Of a stretch of 64,000 bases of DNA, positions 17,040 through 24,739 are shown piece by piece (position 1 is the first letter of the stretch; each line of letters begins with the position of its first letter). The DNA is taken from positions 95,693 to 159,692 of the forward strand of contig NZ_BOQN01000052.1 in assembly GCF_018332695.1 (NCBI RefSeq), in the 5' to 3' direction. This stretch comes from Paractinoplanes toevensis (GTDB taxonomy: Bacteria; Actinomycetota; Actinomycetes; Mycobacteriales; Micromonosporaceae). The notes beneath the pieces were generated by a model, which searched no databases, was not told the origin of the DNA, and saw nothing but the letters and a program-made list of their open reading frames with translations. A program made the position numbers and the translations under genes.

Positions 17040-17797
17040 GGACGTATTTCTTCGCCGACACCGCCGTCCTCACCGGCCGGACCATGCGCCACGTCACCCG
17101 CAGCATGGACACCATCATCACCACCGCGATCACACCGATCGCCATGATGCTGCTGTTCGTCTACGTGTTCGGCGGCGCGATCGACACCGGGTCGGCCTCG
17201 TACGTGAACTACATGCTGCCCGGTATCCTGCTCATCACCATCGCGTCGGGTATCTCCTACACCGCGTTCCGGCTGTTCAACGACATCCAGGGCGGCATCT
17301 TCGAACGCTTCCAGTCCATGCCGATCGCCCGGTCGGGCGTGCTGTGGGCGCACGTCCTCACCTCGCTGGCCGCCAACCTGATCTCGCTCGTACTGGTCTT
17401 CCTGGTCGCCCTGCTCATCGGCTTCCGCACCGGGGCGGGCGCGCTCGCCTGGCTCGCGGTCGTCGGCATCCTCGTCCTGTTCACCCTCGCGCTGACCTGG
17501 CTCGCGGTGATCCCGGGCCTGACCGCGAAGTCGGTGGAGGGTGCGAGCGCGTTCGCCTACCCGCTGATCTTCCTGCCGTTCATCAGCTCGGCCTTCGTGC
17601 CCACCGCCACCATGCCCGGCCCGGTGCGCGCCTTCGCCGAGAACCAGCCGGTGACCTCCATCGTCAACACCATCCGGGACCTGTTCGCCCGGCAGCCGGT
17701 CGGCCACGACGTCTGGATCGCCCTCGGCTGGTGCGTCGGCATCCTCGTCGTCGCCTATATCCTCGCCACCATGTCCTACCGTCGCCGGATCTCCTGA
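17036..17797 (+). CDS. ABC-2 type exporter permease, DrrB-like
   Basis: 253 aa membrane subunit with six hydrophobic helices. The family pattern includes NYMLPGILLITIASGISYTA, ERFQSMPIARSGVL and FLPFISSAFVPTATMPG, which matches DrrB/ABC2_membrane proteins. It pairs with the preceding ATPase (ATGA overlap) to form a half-transporter complex, probably exporting a hydrophobic drug. The MerR regulator starts 4 nt after its stop. Confidence 0.92.
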   Translation: MRTYFFADTAVLTGRTMRHVTRSMDTIITTAITPIAMMLLFVYVFGGAIDTGSASYVNYMLPGILLITIASGISYTAFRLFNDIQGGIFERFQSMPIARSGVLWAHVLTSLAANLISLVLVFLVALLIGFRTGAGALAWLAVVGILVLFTLALTWLAVIPGLTAKSVEGASAFAYPLIFLPFISSAFVPTATMPGPVRAFAENQPVTSIVNTIRDLFARQPVGHDVWIALGWCVGILVVAYILATMSYRRRIS

Positions 17798-17801
17798 GCG
17801 C

Positions 17802-18581
17802 ATGCTGACGATCGGCCAGGTGGCGGCCTATGCCGGCGTCACCGTGCGGACGGTGCGGCACTATCACCAGATCGGCCTGCTGCCCGAGCCGGAACGGGAC
17901 GCCTCGGGCTACCGGCGGTACACCGCGAGCGCCGTGGTGTCGCTCATCAAGGTCCGCACCCTGGCCGGCGCCGGTGTCCCGCTGTCCGAGATCGGCCCGA
18001 TGCTCGAGGCCGGCCCGGCCGCCTTCGCCGAGGCGATCGACCGGATCGACCACCACCTGCGCGGCGAGATCGACCGGCTGGAGACCAGCCGTACGCAGAT
18101 CTCGCAGCTCACCGCCGGGGACAGCCTGGTGCTCCCGGCGGAGGTGGCCGACTACCTCGAAAGTCTCCGCGGGATCGGGACGTCGGAACGGATGGTGCGG
18201 GCCGAGCGAGACGGGTGGATCATCCTCGCCGCCCGCTGGCCCGATAGCGTCCACGAGTTCATCAAGGCCAAGTACGCGCAGCTCGAGGACCCGCAAGTGG
18301 TCCGGCTCTACCGCCTCCTGTCGGAAGTTCTCGACACCGACACGGTCGACGACTCGCGCCTGGGGGAAGTCGCCGACATCATGGTCGGCCTGGCCGAGCA
18401 GGCCGACGCCGCCGGCGAGGTCGGGATGGGTGAGCTGGAGCAGGACGAGGTTCCGTTCGATCTGCTGGACGGGCTGGCCGACGAGTCCGACCCGCGGGCC
18501 GAGCGGCTGCGCGGAAAGATGCGCGAGCGTGGCTGGAGCGGCTGGAACCGGATGAGGCGGCTGCCGGAGCCATCTCCGTAG
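17802..18581 (+). CDS. MerR-family regulator with long C-terminal domain
   Basis: 259 aa. The N-terminal winged HTH (about 1-70: LTIGQVAAYAGVTVRTVRHY, then GYRRYTA) is a clear MerR domain, followed by a coiled-coil dimerisation helix. The ~150-residue C-terminal domain is not one I can name and may bind the exported compound. As third gene of the ABC operon it probably autoregulates through the TGACGC-T-GCGTCA site at 16213-16225 and detoxifies via the exporter. Confidence 0.9.
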   Translation: MLTIGQVAAYAGVTVRTVRHYHQIGLLPEPERDASGYRRYTASAVVSLIKVRTLAGAGVPLSEIGPMLEAGPAAFAEAIDRIDHHLRGEIDRLETSRTQISQLTAGDSLVLPAEVADYLESLRGIGTSERMVRAERDGWIILAARWPDSVHEFIKAKYAQLEDPQVVRLYRLLSEVLDTDTVDDSRLGEVADIMVGLAEQADAAGEVGMGELEQDEVPFDLLDGLADESDPRAERLRGKMRERGWSGWNRMRRLPEPSP

Positions 18582-18649
18582 GTAGTGCTGGATATACCGT
18601 CAAGACTCCATCCAGCACTACTGTGCCGCCGCCACCGACCCGGTTAGCT
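18582..18649 (+). promoter_or_regulatory. 12-bp inverted-repeat operator and promoter of the FtsX-type ABC operon
   Basis: GTAGTGCTGGAT (18582-18593) and ATCCAGCACTAC (18610-18621) are perfect inverted repeats separated by 16 nt. A -10-like TTAGCT lies at 18644-18649, then 7 nt to the ATG at 18657. The left side, GGTAGTGCTGGATATACC (18581-18598), is identical over 18 bp to 12201-12218 at the sensor-kinase promoter. The right arm ends 22 nt before the -10, exactly as there. Confidence 0.7.
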
Positions 18650-18656
18650 GGTCGCC

Positions 18657-19409
18657 ATGACGAGGGCGAACACACCTCCGGCCGTCGAGCTGCGGGGTGT
18701 CTCCAAGACCTATGGTTCCGGCGAGCGTGGGGTGGCCGCGCTGAGATCGCTGGACGTGGTCTTTCCGGCGGGCACGTTCACCGCGGTGATGGGCCCGTCC
18801 GGGTCGGGCAAGTCGACGCTGCTGCACTGCGCGGCCGGCCTCGACCGGGCCACCGGCGGCGAGGTGATCATCGACGGCACGCCGGTGGGCGGGCTCTCCG
18901 AGCGGGCGCTGACCAGATTGCGGCGGGCCCGGGTCGGGTTCGTCTTCCAGGCGTTCAACCTGATCGCGGCCCTGACCGCCGCGCAGAACGTGGCGCTGCC
19001 GCTGCGCCTGGCCGGCCGGAAACCGGAGCCGGGCGAGGTCACCGCGATGCTGGGCGAGGTCGGGCTGGCCGACCGGGCCGGTCACCGGCCGGGCGAGCTG
19101 TCCGGCGGCCAGCAGCAGCGGGTGGCGATCGCGCGGGCCCTGGTCACCCGCCCGGCGGTGCTGTTCGCCGACGAGCCGACCGGTGCGCTCGACGCCGCGT
19201 CGGGCCGTGAGGTGCTGCGGCTTCTGCGGGCGGCGGTCGACCGGCACGACCAGACCGTCGTGATGGTCACGCACGACCCGTTCGCGGCCGCGCACGCCGA
19301 CCGGGTGGTGTTCCTGGCCGACGGCCGCCTGGTCGATTCGCTGGACGGCCCGGCCGGTGCCCAGGAGATCGCGGTCCGCACCGCCCACCTGGAAGAGGTC
19401 ATGTCATGA
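18657..19409 (+). CDS. ABC transporter ATPase, LolD/MacB-like
   Basis: 250 aa ATPase for an FtsX-type transporter. Walker A is GPSGSGKSTLLH, signature LSGGQQQRVAIARAL, Walker B AVLFADEPTGALD, and the switch His lies in MVTHDP. It energises the 821-aa permease encoded next (ATGA overlap). Such pairs are mechanotransmitters or antibiotic-sensing/efflux modules and are often controlled by two-component systems. Here the promoter shares a box with a sensor-kinase promoter. The start is probably leaderless. Confidence 0.94.
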   Translation: MTRANTPPAVELRGVSKTYGSGERGVAALRSLDVVFPAGTFTAVMGPSGSGKSTLLHCAAGLDRATGGEVIIDGTPVGGLSERALTRLRRARVGFVFQAFNLIAALTAAQNVALPLRLAGRKPEPGEVTAMLGEVGLADRAGHRPGELSGGQQQRVAIARALVTRPAVLFADEPTGALDAASGREVLRLLRAAVDRHDQTVVMVTHDPFAAAHADRVVFLADGRLVDSLDGPAGAQEIAVRTAHLEEVMS

Positions 19410-21871
19410 GGCTCGCCTGGGACATGGTGCGGCATCGGTTCGCCGGTTTCGCCGGCACGTTCGTGGCGATCGCCCTGGGCGTGGCGGTGGTGGCCGGCTC
19501 CACCACGATCTACCTGTCGTCCCGGCCCGAGGCACCGGAACGATATTCGGCGTCATCGGTGCTGGTCCGAGCCCCGTCGGTGGGCAAGAACAGCTACGGC
19601 GAGCCGGAATACCAGTCGTGGACGGCAGCCGAGGCGACCCGGTTGTCGGCCCGGCTGGCCACGCTGCCGGGCGTGACCGCGGCCGCCGCCGACCCGGTCT
19701 TCTACGTGCAGCGGGTCGTCGCCGGGCGGCCGACCGGCGATCCCGAGGCGGCCCTGCTCGATGGGCACGCCTGGTCCTCGGCGCAACTCGGCGGTTACCG
19801 GCTCTCCGCGGGCACACCGCCGCGGCGGCCGGGCGAGGTCGCGGTCGCCGGTGCCGCGCCCGGCAGCCGCATCGAGGTGCTGACCGCCGCCGGCCCGGCC
19901 ACCTGGACCGTGACCGGCACGGTCGGCGGTCCCGGCTTCTACGTCGCCGACCAGGCCGCCCTCCGCATGTCACCGGGCGTGCGCGTCATCGGCCTGACCG
20001 TCGGCGGCGATGCCGCCGGGGTCGCCGCGGCGGCGCGCGGTGTGGTCGGCCCGGCGGGCGAGGTGGTGACCGGCCACGAGCGCAACTCGCTGGAGGCGAC
20101 CGCCGTCACGCGGGTGCGCTGGCTCGGCGCGCAGCTGCTGATCGCGATGGTCGGCCTCGGCGCCTTCGTCGCGATCTTCGTGGTGGCCTCGACGTGCGCG
20201 CTGAGCGCCGCCCAGCGGCGCCGCGAGATCGGCCTGCTGCGGGCGGTCGGCGCGACCCCCGGCCAGGTGCGCCGGTTGATGTATGCGGAGACGCTCGTCG
20301 TCTCCGTCCTGGCCTCCGCCGTCGGCCTTCCGCTCGGGGCACTGACCGCTCCCCTGCTGGCCGGCCCGTTCGTCGACGCGGGGCTGGAACCGGCCGGCTT
20401 CGCCGTCACCCCGCAGCCGCTCGCCCTGGCCGGTTCGTTCGTCCTCGGCGTCGTGGTCGCCCTGGCCGGCGTCGGTGCCGCAGCCCGGCGGGCGAGCCGG
20501 GTGCCCGCGCTGGACGCCCTGCGGGAGGCGGCCGTCGAACGACGGGCGATGACCCCGGTGCGCTGGATCGCCGGTGCCGGCGCGGCGGCACTCGGCGGCT
20601 TCCTGCTGGCCGAGATGCCGTCGATGCCGGCCACCGACCAGTCCACGGCGGGCCTCGGCGCCGCGATGCTGCTGCTGACCGCGGCGGCGCTGCTGGCACC
20701 GGTGGTGATCGTGCCGCTGGTGCGGGTGGTGACCTGGCCGTGGCGCCGGGCCGCCACCGGCATGCTGGTCCGCGAGGGCACCCTGGTCGCCGTTCGCCGA
20801 GTGGCATCCACGGCGGCGCCGGTGCTGCTGACGGTCGGCTTCACGGTCCTGCTGACCGGCACGGTCGCCACGATCGACGACGTGCAGGGCTCGGCCGAGG
20901 CCGACAAGATCCCGGCCGCCACGGTCCTCGCGCCCGACGGCACCCCCGGCCTGACCGAGGCCGCCGTCGCGGCTCAGCCGGGCGCGTCGCAGCTGCCCAC
21001 CCGCGTCCTGATCACCCACCGCGGCACCACGGCCGGCTACCCCGCCGCCGGCGCGTCACCAGCCGACCTCACCGCCGAGCCCGGCCCGGCCGGCAACACG
21101 CCCGCCGACACGGGCAACAGCGCAGGCCGCGACGACGACCCAACCGGCAGCGGCAGCGGCAGCGGCAGCGGCAGCGGCAGCGGCAGCGGCAGCGGCAGCG
21201 GCAGCGGGATGGTGCTCGACAAGGCCACCGCCGCCAAGTTGCGGGCATCCGTCGGTGAGACCGTTGACCTGCGGTGGGCGGACGGGACCACCTCGCGGAT
21301 GGAGGTGCGGTCGATCAGGGCGGAGGCGGGGCCCGGCATTCTGGTCCCCCGTGAGCTGGCCCGCCGGCACGATCCGGCCGCTTTGACCGAAGCGGTCCTG
21401 CTCAGCGGCACGCCGGTCGCCTCGGTGGGGGCACGGGCCATGACGGCGCGGGACTACGTGCAGGTCGACATCGACGACGAAGGCGAGCTCGTCGATCTGT
21501 TCCTGGTGGTGCTGATCGGCCTGACCGTGGGCTACACGGGTCTCGCCGTGGCCAACACCCTGTTGATGGCGACGGCCGCCCGCCGACCCGAGTTCCGCAC
21601 CCTGCGGCTGTCCGGAGCGTCGGGCGGCCAGATCCTGCGGGTCACCTCGGCCGAGGCGCTGCTGGCCGTCGCCGTCGGCACCCTGCTGGGCGGCGCCGTG
21701 GCCGCGGCCTCGCTCGGCGGCGTCCGCGCGGCAGTCGAGGCGGAGCTGGACCGCCCGGTTCCCCTGGTCATCCCGTGGGGCACCGCCACCGCGGTGATCG
21801 TCACCTGCGCCGTGGTCGCCCTGGCCGCGACCGCGCTGCCGGTCGTGCGCGGGACGAGGGCAGCGACGTGA
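19406..21871 (+). CDS. FtsX-type ABC permease with Gly-Ser linker
   Basis: 821 aa permease with two FtsX repeats. The N-terminal TM is followed by an extracytoplasmic domain. A first TM bundle lies near residues 245-360 (QRRREIGLLRAVGATPGQ coupling region). A central segment and second extracytoplasmic domain follow, then a last three-TM bundle (about 690-815; RRPEFRTLRLSGASGG). Residues about 581-600 are ten consecutive Gly-Ser pairs encoded by a perfect GGCAGC array, in the extracytoplasmic part. Forms the transporter with the preceding ATPase. Substrate unknown; antimicrobial peptide sensing or efflux is plausible. Confidence 0.92.
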   Translation: MRLAWDMVRHRFAGFAGTFVAIALGVAVVAGSTTIYLSSRPEAPERYSASSVLVRAPSVGKNSYGEPEYQSWTAAEATRLSARLATLPGVTAAAADPVFYVQRVVAGRPTGDPEAALLDGHAWSSAQLGGYRLSAGTPPRRPGEVAVAGAAPGSRIEVLTAAGPATWTVTGTVGGPGFYVADQAALRMSPGVRVIGLTVGGDAAGVAAAARGVVGPAGEVVTGHERNSLEATAVTRVRWLGAQLLIAMVGLGAFVAIFVVASTCALSAAQRRREIGLLRAVGATPGQVRRLMYAETLVVSVLASAVGLPLGALTAPLLAGPFVDAGLEPAGFAVTPQPLALAGSFVLGVVVALAGVGAAARRASRVPALDALREAAVERRAMTPVRWIAGAGAAALGGFLLAEMPSMPATDQSTAGLGAAMLLLTAAALLAPVVIVPLVRVVTWPWRRAATGMLVREGTLVAVRRVASTAAPVLLTVGFTVLLTGTVATIDDVQGSAEADKIPAATVLAPDGTPGLTEAAVAAQPGASQLPTRVLITHRGTTAGYPAAGASPADLTAEPGPAGNTPADTGNSAGRDDDPTGSGSGSGSGSGSGSGSGSGSGMVLDKATAAKLRASVGETVDLRWADGTTSRMEVRSIRAEAGPGILVPRELARRHDPAALTEAVLLSGTPVASVGARAMTARDYVQVDIDDEGELVDLFLVVLIGLTVGYTGLAVANTLLMATAARRPEFRTLRLSGASGGQILRVTSAEALLAVAVGTLLGGAVAAASLGGVRAAVEAELDRPVPLVIPWGTATAVIVTCAVVALAATALPVVRGTRAAT
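21146..21205 (+). repeat. Perfect (GGCAGC)x10 hexanucleotide microsatellite
   Basis: Ten uninterrupted GGCAGC units (60 bp) lie in frame in the ABC permease and encode (Gly-Ser)10. A perfect hexamer array is a slippage hot spot, but each gain or loss keeps the frame, so linker length could vary between strains. Confidence 0.97.
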
Positions 21872-21915
21872 ATGTACGCCGATTACTCAGTGAACATGGC
21901 CCGTTACGACCGGTC

Positions 21916-21944
21916 TCGACTCGGTCCTCAATGGATGCTAGCGT
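21916..21944 (+). promoter_or_regulatory. Probable promoter of the duplicated-signal secreted protein
   Basis: TCGACT (21916-21921), a 17-nt spacer and TAGCGT (21939-21944) resemble an actinobacterial housekeeping promoter with a weak -35. It lies about 40 nt before the ATG at 21984, in a stretch less GC-rich than its surroundings. Confidence 0.45.
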
Positions 21945-21983
21945 CCAAGATTATCGGCGGAACCCGATATCAAGGGGATATCC

Positions 21984-22604
21984 ATGCACCTTGGGCAGAG
22001 CAAGACGGCCCTCCGCAAATTCCGCGTACTTCTGACAGTCGTCCTGTCATTCATCACGGCTTCGGCCACGCCCGCATTCGCGGGAACCGCCTTGCGCAGA
22101 ATCCTCAGAAAAGCGTCGGTTTTCCTGGCCGTCGTCGTGTCGCTGATCGCGGTTTCGGCCACACCCGCCGCCGCCGGAGGCTTCTACTATCGCAACTATT
22201 ACTTTTTCGGATCGAGTCCGAACACTCTGAGAACCATGCAGGGCGACATCTCCGTCTGGTGGGATCCGGGTTCACCTCGCCACCTCGATGTCGCCATCCA
22301 CGTATACATCGACAAGTCCTTCGAGACCTACGCCGACCGGTGCGCGATGAAACTGGCCGGTCAGCTCATGGATCTCAACGGCAACGTGTGGAACGTCCCG
22401 GATGTGGCGTTCACCTGTAACGAAGCCCTGGACACCATCGGCAACAAGGGTGCCGGCGATTCGCTGTTGCGACACAGCCTCATCAGCGACACGAACGCGG
22501 CCTGGATCAGGCCATATGTCTGCGTCTACCTCTACTACACCTCCGATCCCACGGTGAGTAAGTGCGCGGGCGACGGCGCCTGGATGCAGTACAACGGAGG
22601 CTGA
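21984..22604 (+). CDS. Secreted protein of unknown function with tandem signal peptides
   Basis: 206 aa. Two complete signal-peptide-like units follow one another: residues about 10-34 (LRKFRVLLTVVLSF...SATPAFAG) and 38-65 (LRKASVFLAVVVSL...SATPAAAGG). They look like an internal duplication. The mature part (about 65-206) is rich in aromatic residues and has several Cys (DRCAMK, FTCNEA, YVCVY, SKCAGD), suggesting disulfide bonds outside the cell; I do not recognise the fold. ATG 21984 is supported by AAGGGG upstream. An internal TTG start before unit 2 lacks a ribosome-binding site. A hairpin follows. Confidence 0.85.
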   Translation: MHLGQSKTALRKFRVLLTVVLSFITASATPAFAGTALRRILRKASVFLAVVVSLIAVSATPAAAGGFYYRNYYFFGSSPNTLRTMQGDISVWWDPGSPRHLDVAIHVYIDKSFETYADRCAMKLAGQLMDLNGNVWNVPDVAFTCNEALDTIGNKGAGDSLLRHSLISDTNAAWIRPYVCVYLYYTSDPTVSKCAGDGAWMQYNGG

Positions 22605-22611
22605 ACCGGGG

Positions 22612-22647
22612 GCGCCTGGCGACGGGCCGAGGCCCCTCGTCAGGCGC
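22612..22647. terminator. Bidirectional hairpin between convergent genes
   Basis: GCGCCTGGCG (22612-22621) and CGTCAGGCGC (22638-22647) form a 10-bp stem with one G-T pair. The right arm overlaps the stop codon of the convergent permease gene (22640-22642). Confidence 0.6.
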
Positions 22648-23917
22648 GCATGACGGTGGCGATCGGGATGCCGGCCGCGCGCAAGGCCGGCACGAAGCCG
22701 CCGAGAACGCCCGCGATGATGCCGGCCAGGATGCCGGCCACGCCGGCCTCCCAGGGGAACTGGACGTTGTGCAGCAACGGTTCGGAGTCGCCGATCAGCA
22801 TCGAGACGGCCTTGAGGCCGGCCACGCACACGCCGATCGCGGCCGCCGCCGTGAGCAGGCCGGTCAGCAGGGTTTCGGCCAGGACTATGCCGGCCAGGAG
22901 TGTTCGTGGGGTGCCCACGGCTCGGCGCAGGGCGAACTCCTCGATGCGTTCGCCGACGGTGGCCAGGCCCACGTTGAGGATGCCGGCCACGCCGATGAGC
23001 AGCACCAGGCCGGCCATCGAGAAGAAGATCAGCCGCATCAGCGTCAGTTCCTTCTGGCGGTGCTTGCGGGATTCCACGGTGGAGACGTAGGTCTCGACGC
23101 CCACGCCGCGCAGGCGGGTCGTCAGCACCTGCTCCACCGGCGTGGACGGGGCCAGCAGCACCCGCATCTCGGCGCCGCCGTTGCCCAGGCTGGCCGGGGA
23201 CAGCCAGTTGGTGAGCTCGTCGAGGCGGACGTAGGCGCGGGGCTGCGGGTCGCCGTCGTCGACGACGCCGATGAACTGCGGGGTCAGGTTGGCGGAAGCG
23301 CCGGTGACCCGCATCTCGGCGGGGACCCGGTAGCGGTCGAAGCCCTTCGCGGCCTCCTGGTTCAGCACCAGGTGCGGGGCCATCGCCGGCATGGTGGAGA
23401 AGTCGAGCCATCGGCCGGACTGCTGGGTGAACGGCCGGAAGACCCGCACGTCGCCGGTCAGGGCGGTCAGGCGCACCTCGATGGCCGCGCCCTCCGGACC
23501 ATTGCTGGTGTCCGGCTCGCAGCGGCCGTCGCCGTAGCAGACCATGCCGCCGCCCCAGTCCTCGTCGATCGGTGAGCCGCCCTCGTTGACCGGGCGGACA
23601 CCGGGCTCGCCGACGATCGCCGAGACAGCCAGCGTGGCGACCCCGTCGGCGCGGCCACGCAGCGTGCTGATCACGATGTCGGCGGCCTTCGGCTCGGGGG
23701 GCATGTCGACGATCCGGGTGCCGTCGATGCCGTCGGTGAGCTGCAGGTCGGCGAGCAGGGCTTTCTCGGCGATGCTGGCGCCGGCCTGGACGACCACCAC
23801 CGCGGAGACGCCGAGGAAGAGGCTGACCATGGACAGCAGGGTGCGCAGTTTCCGGGCGCGGATGCCCTGCAGGCCGATGATCAGCGACGAGCGGAAACGG
23901 CCGGAGAACCTTCTCAT
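22640..23917 (-). CDS. MacB-like ABC permease
   Basis: 425 aa permease. The N-terminus (RKLRTLLSMVSLFLGVSAVV) is a TM helix followed by a MacB-type periplasmic core domain (about 50-270). Three C-terminal TM helices form an FtsX domain (about 285-420), with a coupling region FALRRAVGTPR. ATG start with AAGGAAAGG upstream. It is the last gene of an adaptor-ATPase-permease operon, so tripartite-like export or sensing is likely. A 130-nt spacer containing a 54-bp duplication separates it from the ATPase. Confidence 0.9.
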   Translation of the reverse strand: MRRFSGRFRSSLIIGLQGIRARKLRTLLSMVSLFLGVSAVVVVQAGASIAEKALLADLQLTDGIDGTRIVDMPPEPKAADIVISTLRGRADGVATLAVSAIVGEPGVRPVNEGGSPIDEDWGGGMVCYGDGRCEPDTSNGPEGAAIEVRLTALTGDVRVFRPFTQQSGRWLDFSTMPAMAPHLVLNQEAAKGFDRYRVPAEMRVTGASANLTPQFIGVVDDGDPQPRAYVRLDELTNWLSPASLGNGGAEMRVLLAPSTPVEQVLTTRLRGVGVETYVSTVESRKHRQKELTLMRLIFFSMAGLVLLIGVAGILNVGLATVGERIEEFALRRAVGTPRTLLAGIVLAETLLTGLLTAAAAIGVCVAGLKAVSMLIGDSEPLLHNVQFPWEAGVAGILAGIIAGVLGGFVPALRAAGIPIATVMRA

Positions 23918-23934
23918 GCTGCCTTTCCTTCAGG

Positions 23935-24056
23935 GAGCGAAAGACCAAAAACGCGATCATGACGCTCGCTTCGCTCGGTCATGCCGCCCTACCTACAGAA
24001 AAGAGCGAAAAACCAAAAACGCGATCATGACGCTCGCTTCGCTCGGTCATGCCGCC
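23935..24056. repeat. 54-bp direct duplication inside the MacAB-like operon
   Basis: Copies at 23935-23988 and 24003-24056 are identical except one base (G/A at repeat position 9), separated by 14 nt. Each contains a short inverted repeat (ATGAC...GTCAT) around a CGCTTCGCTC core. The right-hand copy includes the last codons and stop of the ATPase gene (ends 24047), so the left copy is a duplicated gene 3' end lying before the permease start. Confidence 0.93.
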
Positions 24057-24739
24057 ACCCGCTCGGTGAGTACGCCGGCGTCCAGGTCGAGGATGCGGCC
24101 CATCCGGGCGGCGTGGTCGCGGTCGTGGGTGACCAGGATCAGGCCGCAGCCGCGGGTGGTCGCGGCGAGGAGCGCGTCGATGACCAGGGCGCCGGTCTCG
24201 GTGTCGAGGGCGCCGGTGGGTTCGTCGGCCAGCAGCACCCGGGGGCTGCGGACGAGGGCACGGGCGATGGCGACCCGTTGCTGCTCGCCGCCGGACATCC
24301 GGGCGGGGCGGTTCTTCGCGAGGTGGGCGATGCCGACGAGGTCGAGGGCTTCGAGCACGCGGGCCCGGCGTTCCCGGCGGGGCAGCCAGCCCTGGCCGTT
24401 GACCAGGGCCATCGCCACGTTCTGCGCGGCGGTCAGGTGCTTGAGCAGGAAGAAGCGCTGGAACACGAAGCCGAAGTGGGAGCTGCGCAGCTTGGCGGCC
24501 CGGCGCTCGGGGAGGCGGCTGATGTCCTGGCCGGCCAGTTCGTACTGTCCCGAGTCGGCCCGGTCGAACAGGCCGATCACGCTGAGCAGGGTGCTCTTGC
24601 CGGAGCCGGAGCGGCCCACGATGGCGACGCTCTCGCCGGCCGCCACGGTCAGGTCGACGCCGTCGAGGATGGTGCGGGGTTCCTGCTGGCCCTTGAGCAC
24701 CTTGGTGATGCCGGTCAGCCGGATCAGCGGGTCGGTCAT
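24047..24739 (-). CDS. MacB/LolD-like ABC ATPase
   Basis: 230 aa ATP-binding protein. Walker A GRSGSGKSTLLS, signature MSGGEQQRVAIARAL, Walker B RVLLADEPTGALD, switch His in LVTHDRDH. ATG 24739 overlaps the stop of the upstream adaptor gene, and the frame's longer 5' extension is a shadow of that gene. It powers the permease downstream in the operon. Its 3' end lies in the 54-bp repeat. Confidence 0.94.
   Translation of the reverse strand: MTDPLIRLTGITKVLKGQQEPRTILDGVDLTVAAGESVAIVGRSGSGKSTLLSVIGLFDRADSGQYELAGQDISRLPERRAAKLRSSHFGFVFQRFFLLKHLTAAQNVAMALVNGQGWLPRRERRARVLEALDLVGIAHLAKNRPARMSGGEQQRVAIARALVRSPRVLLADEPTGALDTETGALVIDALLAATTRGCGLILVTHDRDHAARMGRILDLDAGVLTERVAA

Noticed and set aside
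13006..18581. SARP regulator plus ABC exporter as part of an antibiotic gene cluster
   Set aside because: No polyketide, peptide or terpene biosynthetic enzyme is encoded nearby; the data support regulation and resistance only.
21056..21370. Minus-strand frame with long Ala or Leu-Pro runs
   Set aside because: An artefact of reading the GGCAGC array in reverse.
23935..24056. Possible CRISPR-like repeat
   Set aside because: Only two copies, one duplicated 3' gene end, no spacer array and no cas genes.
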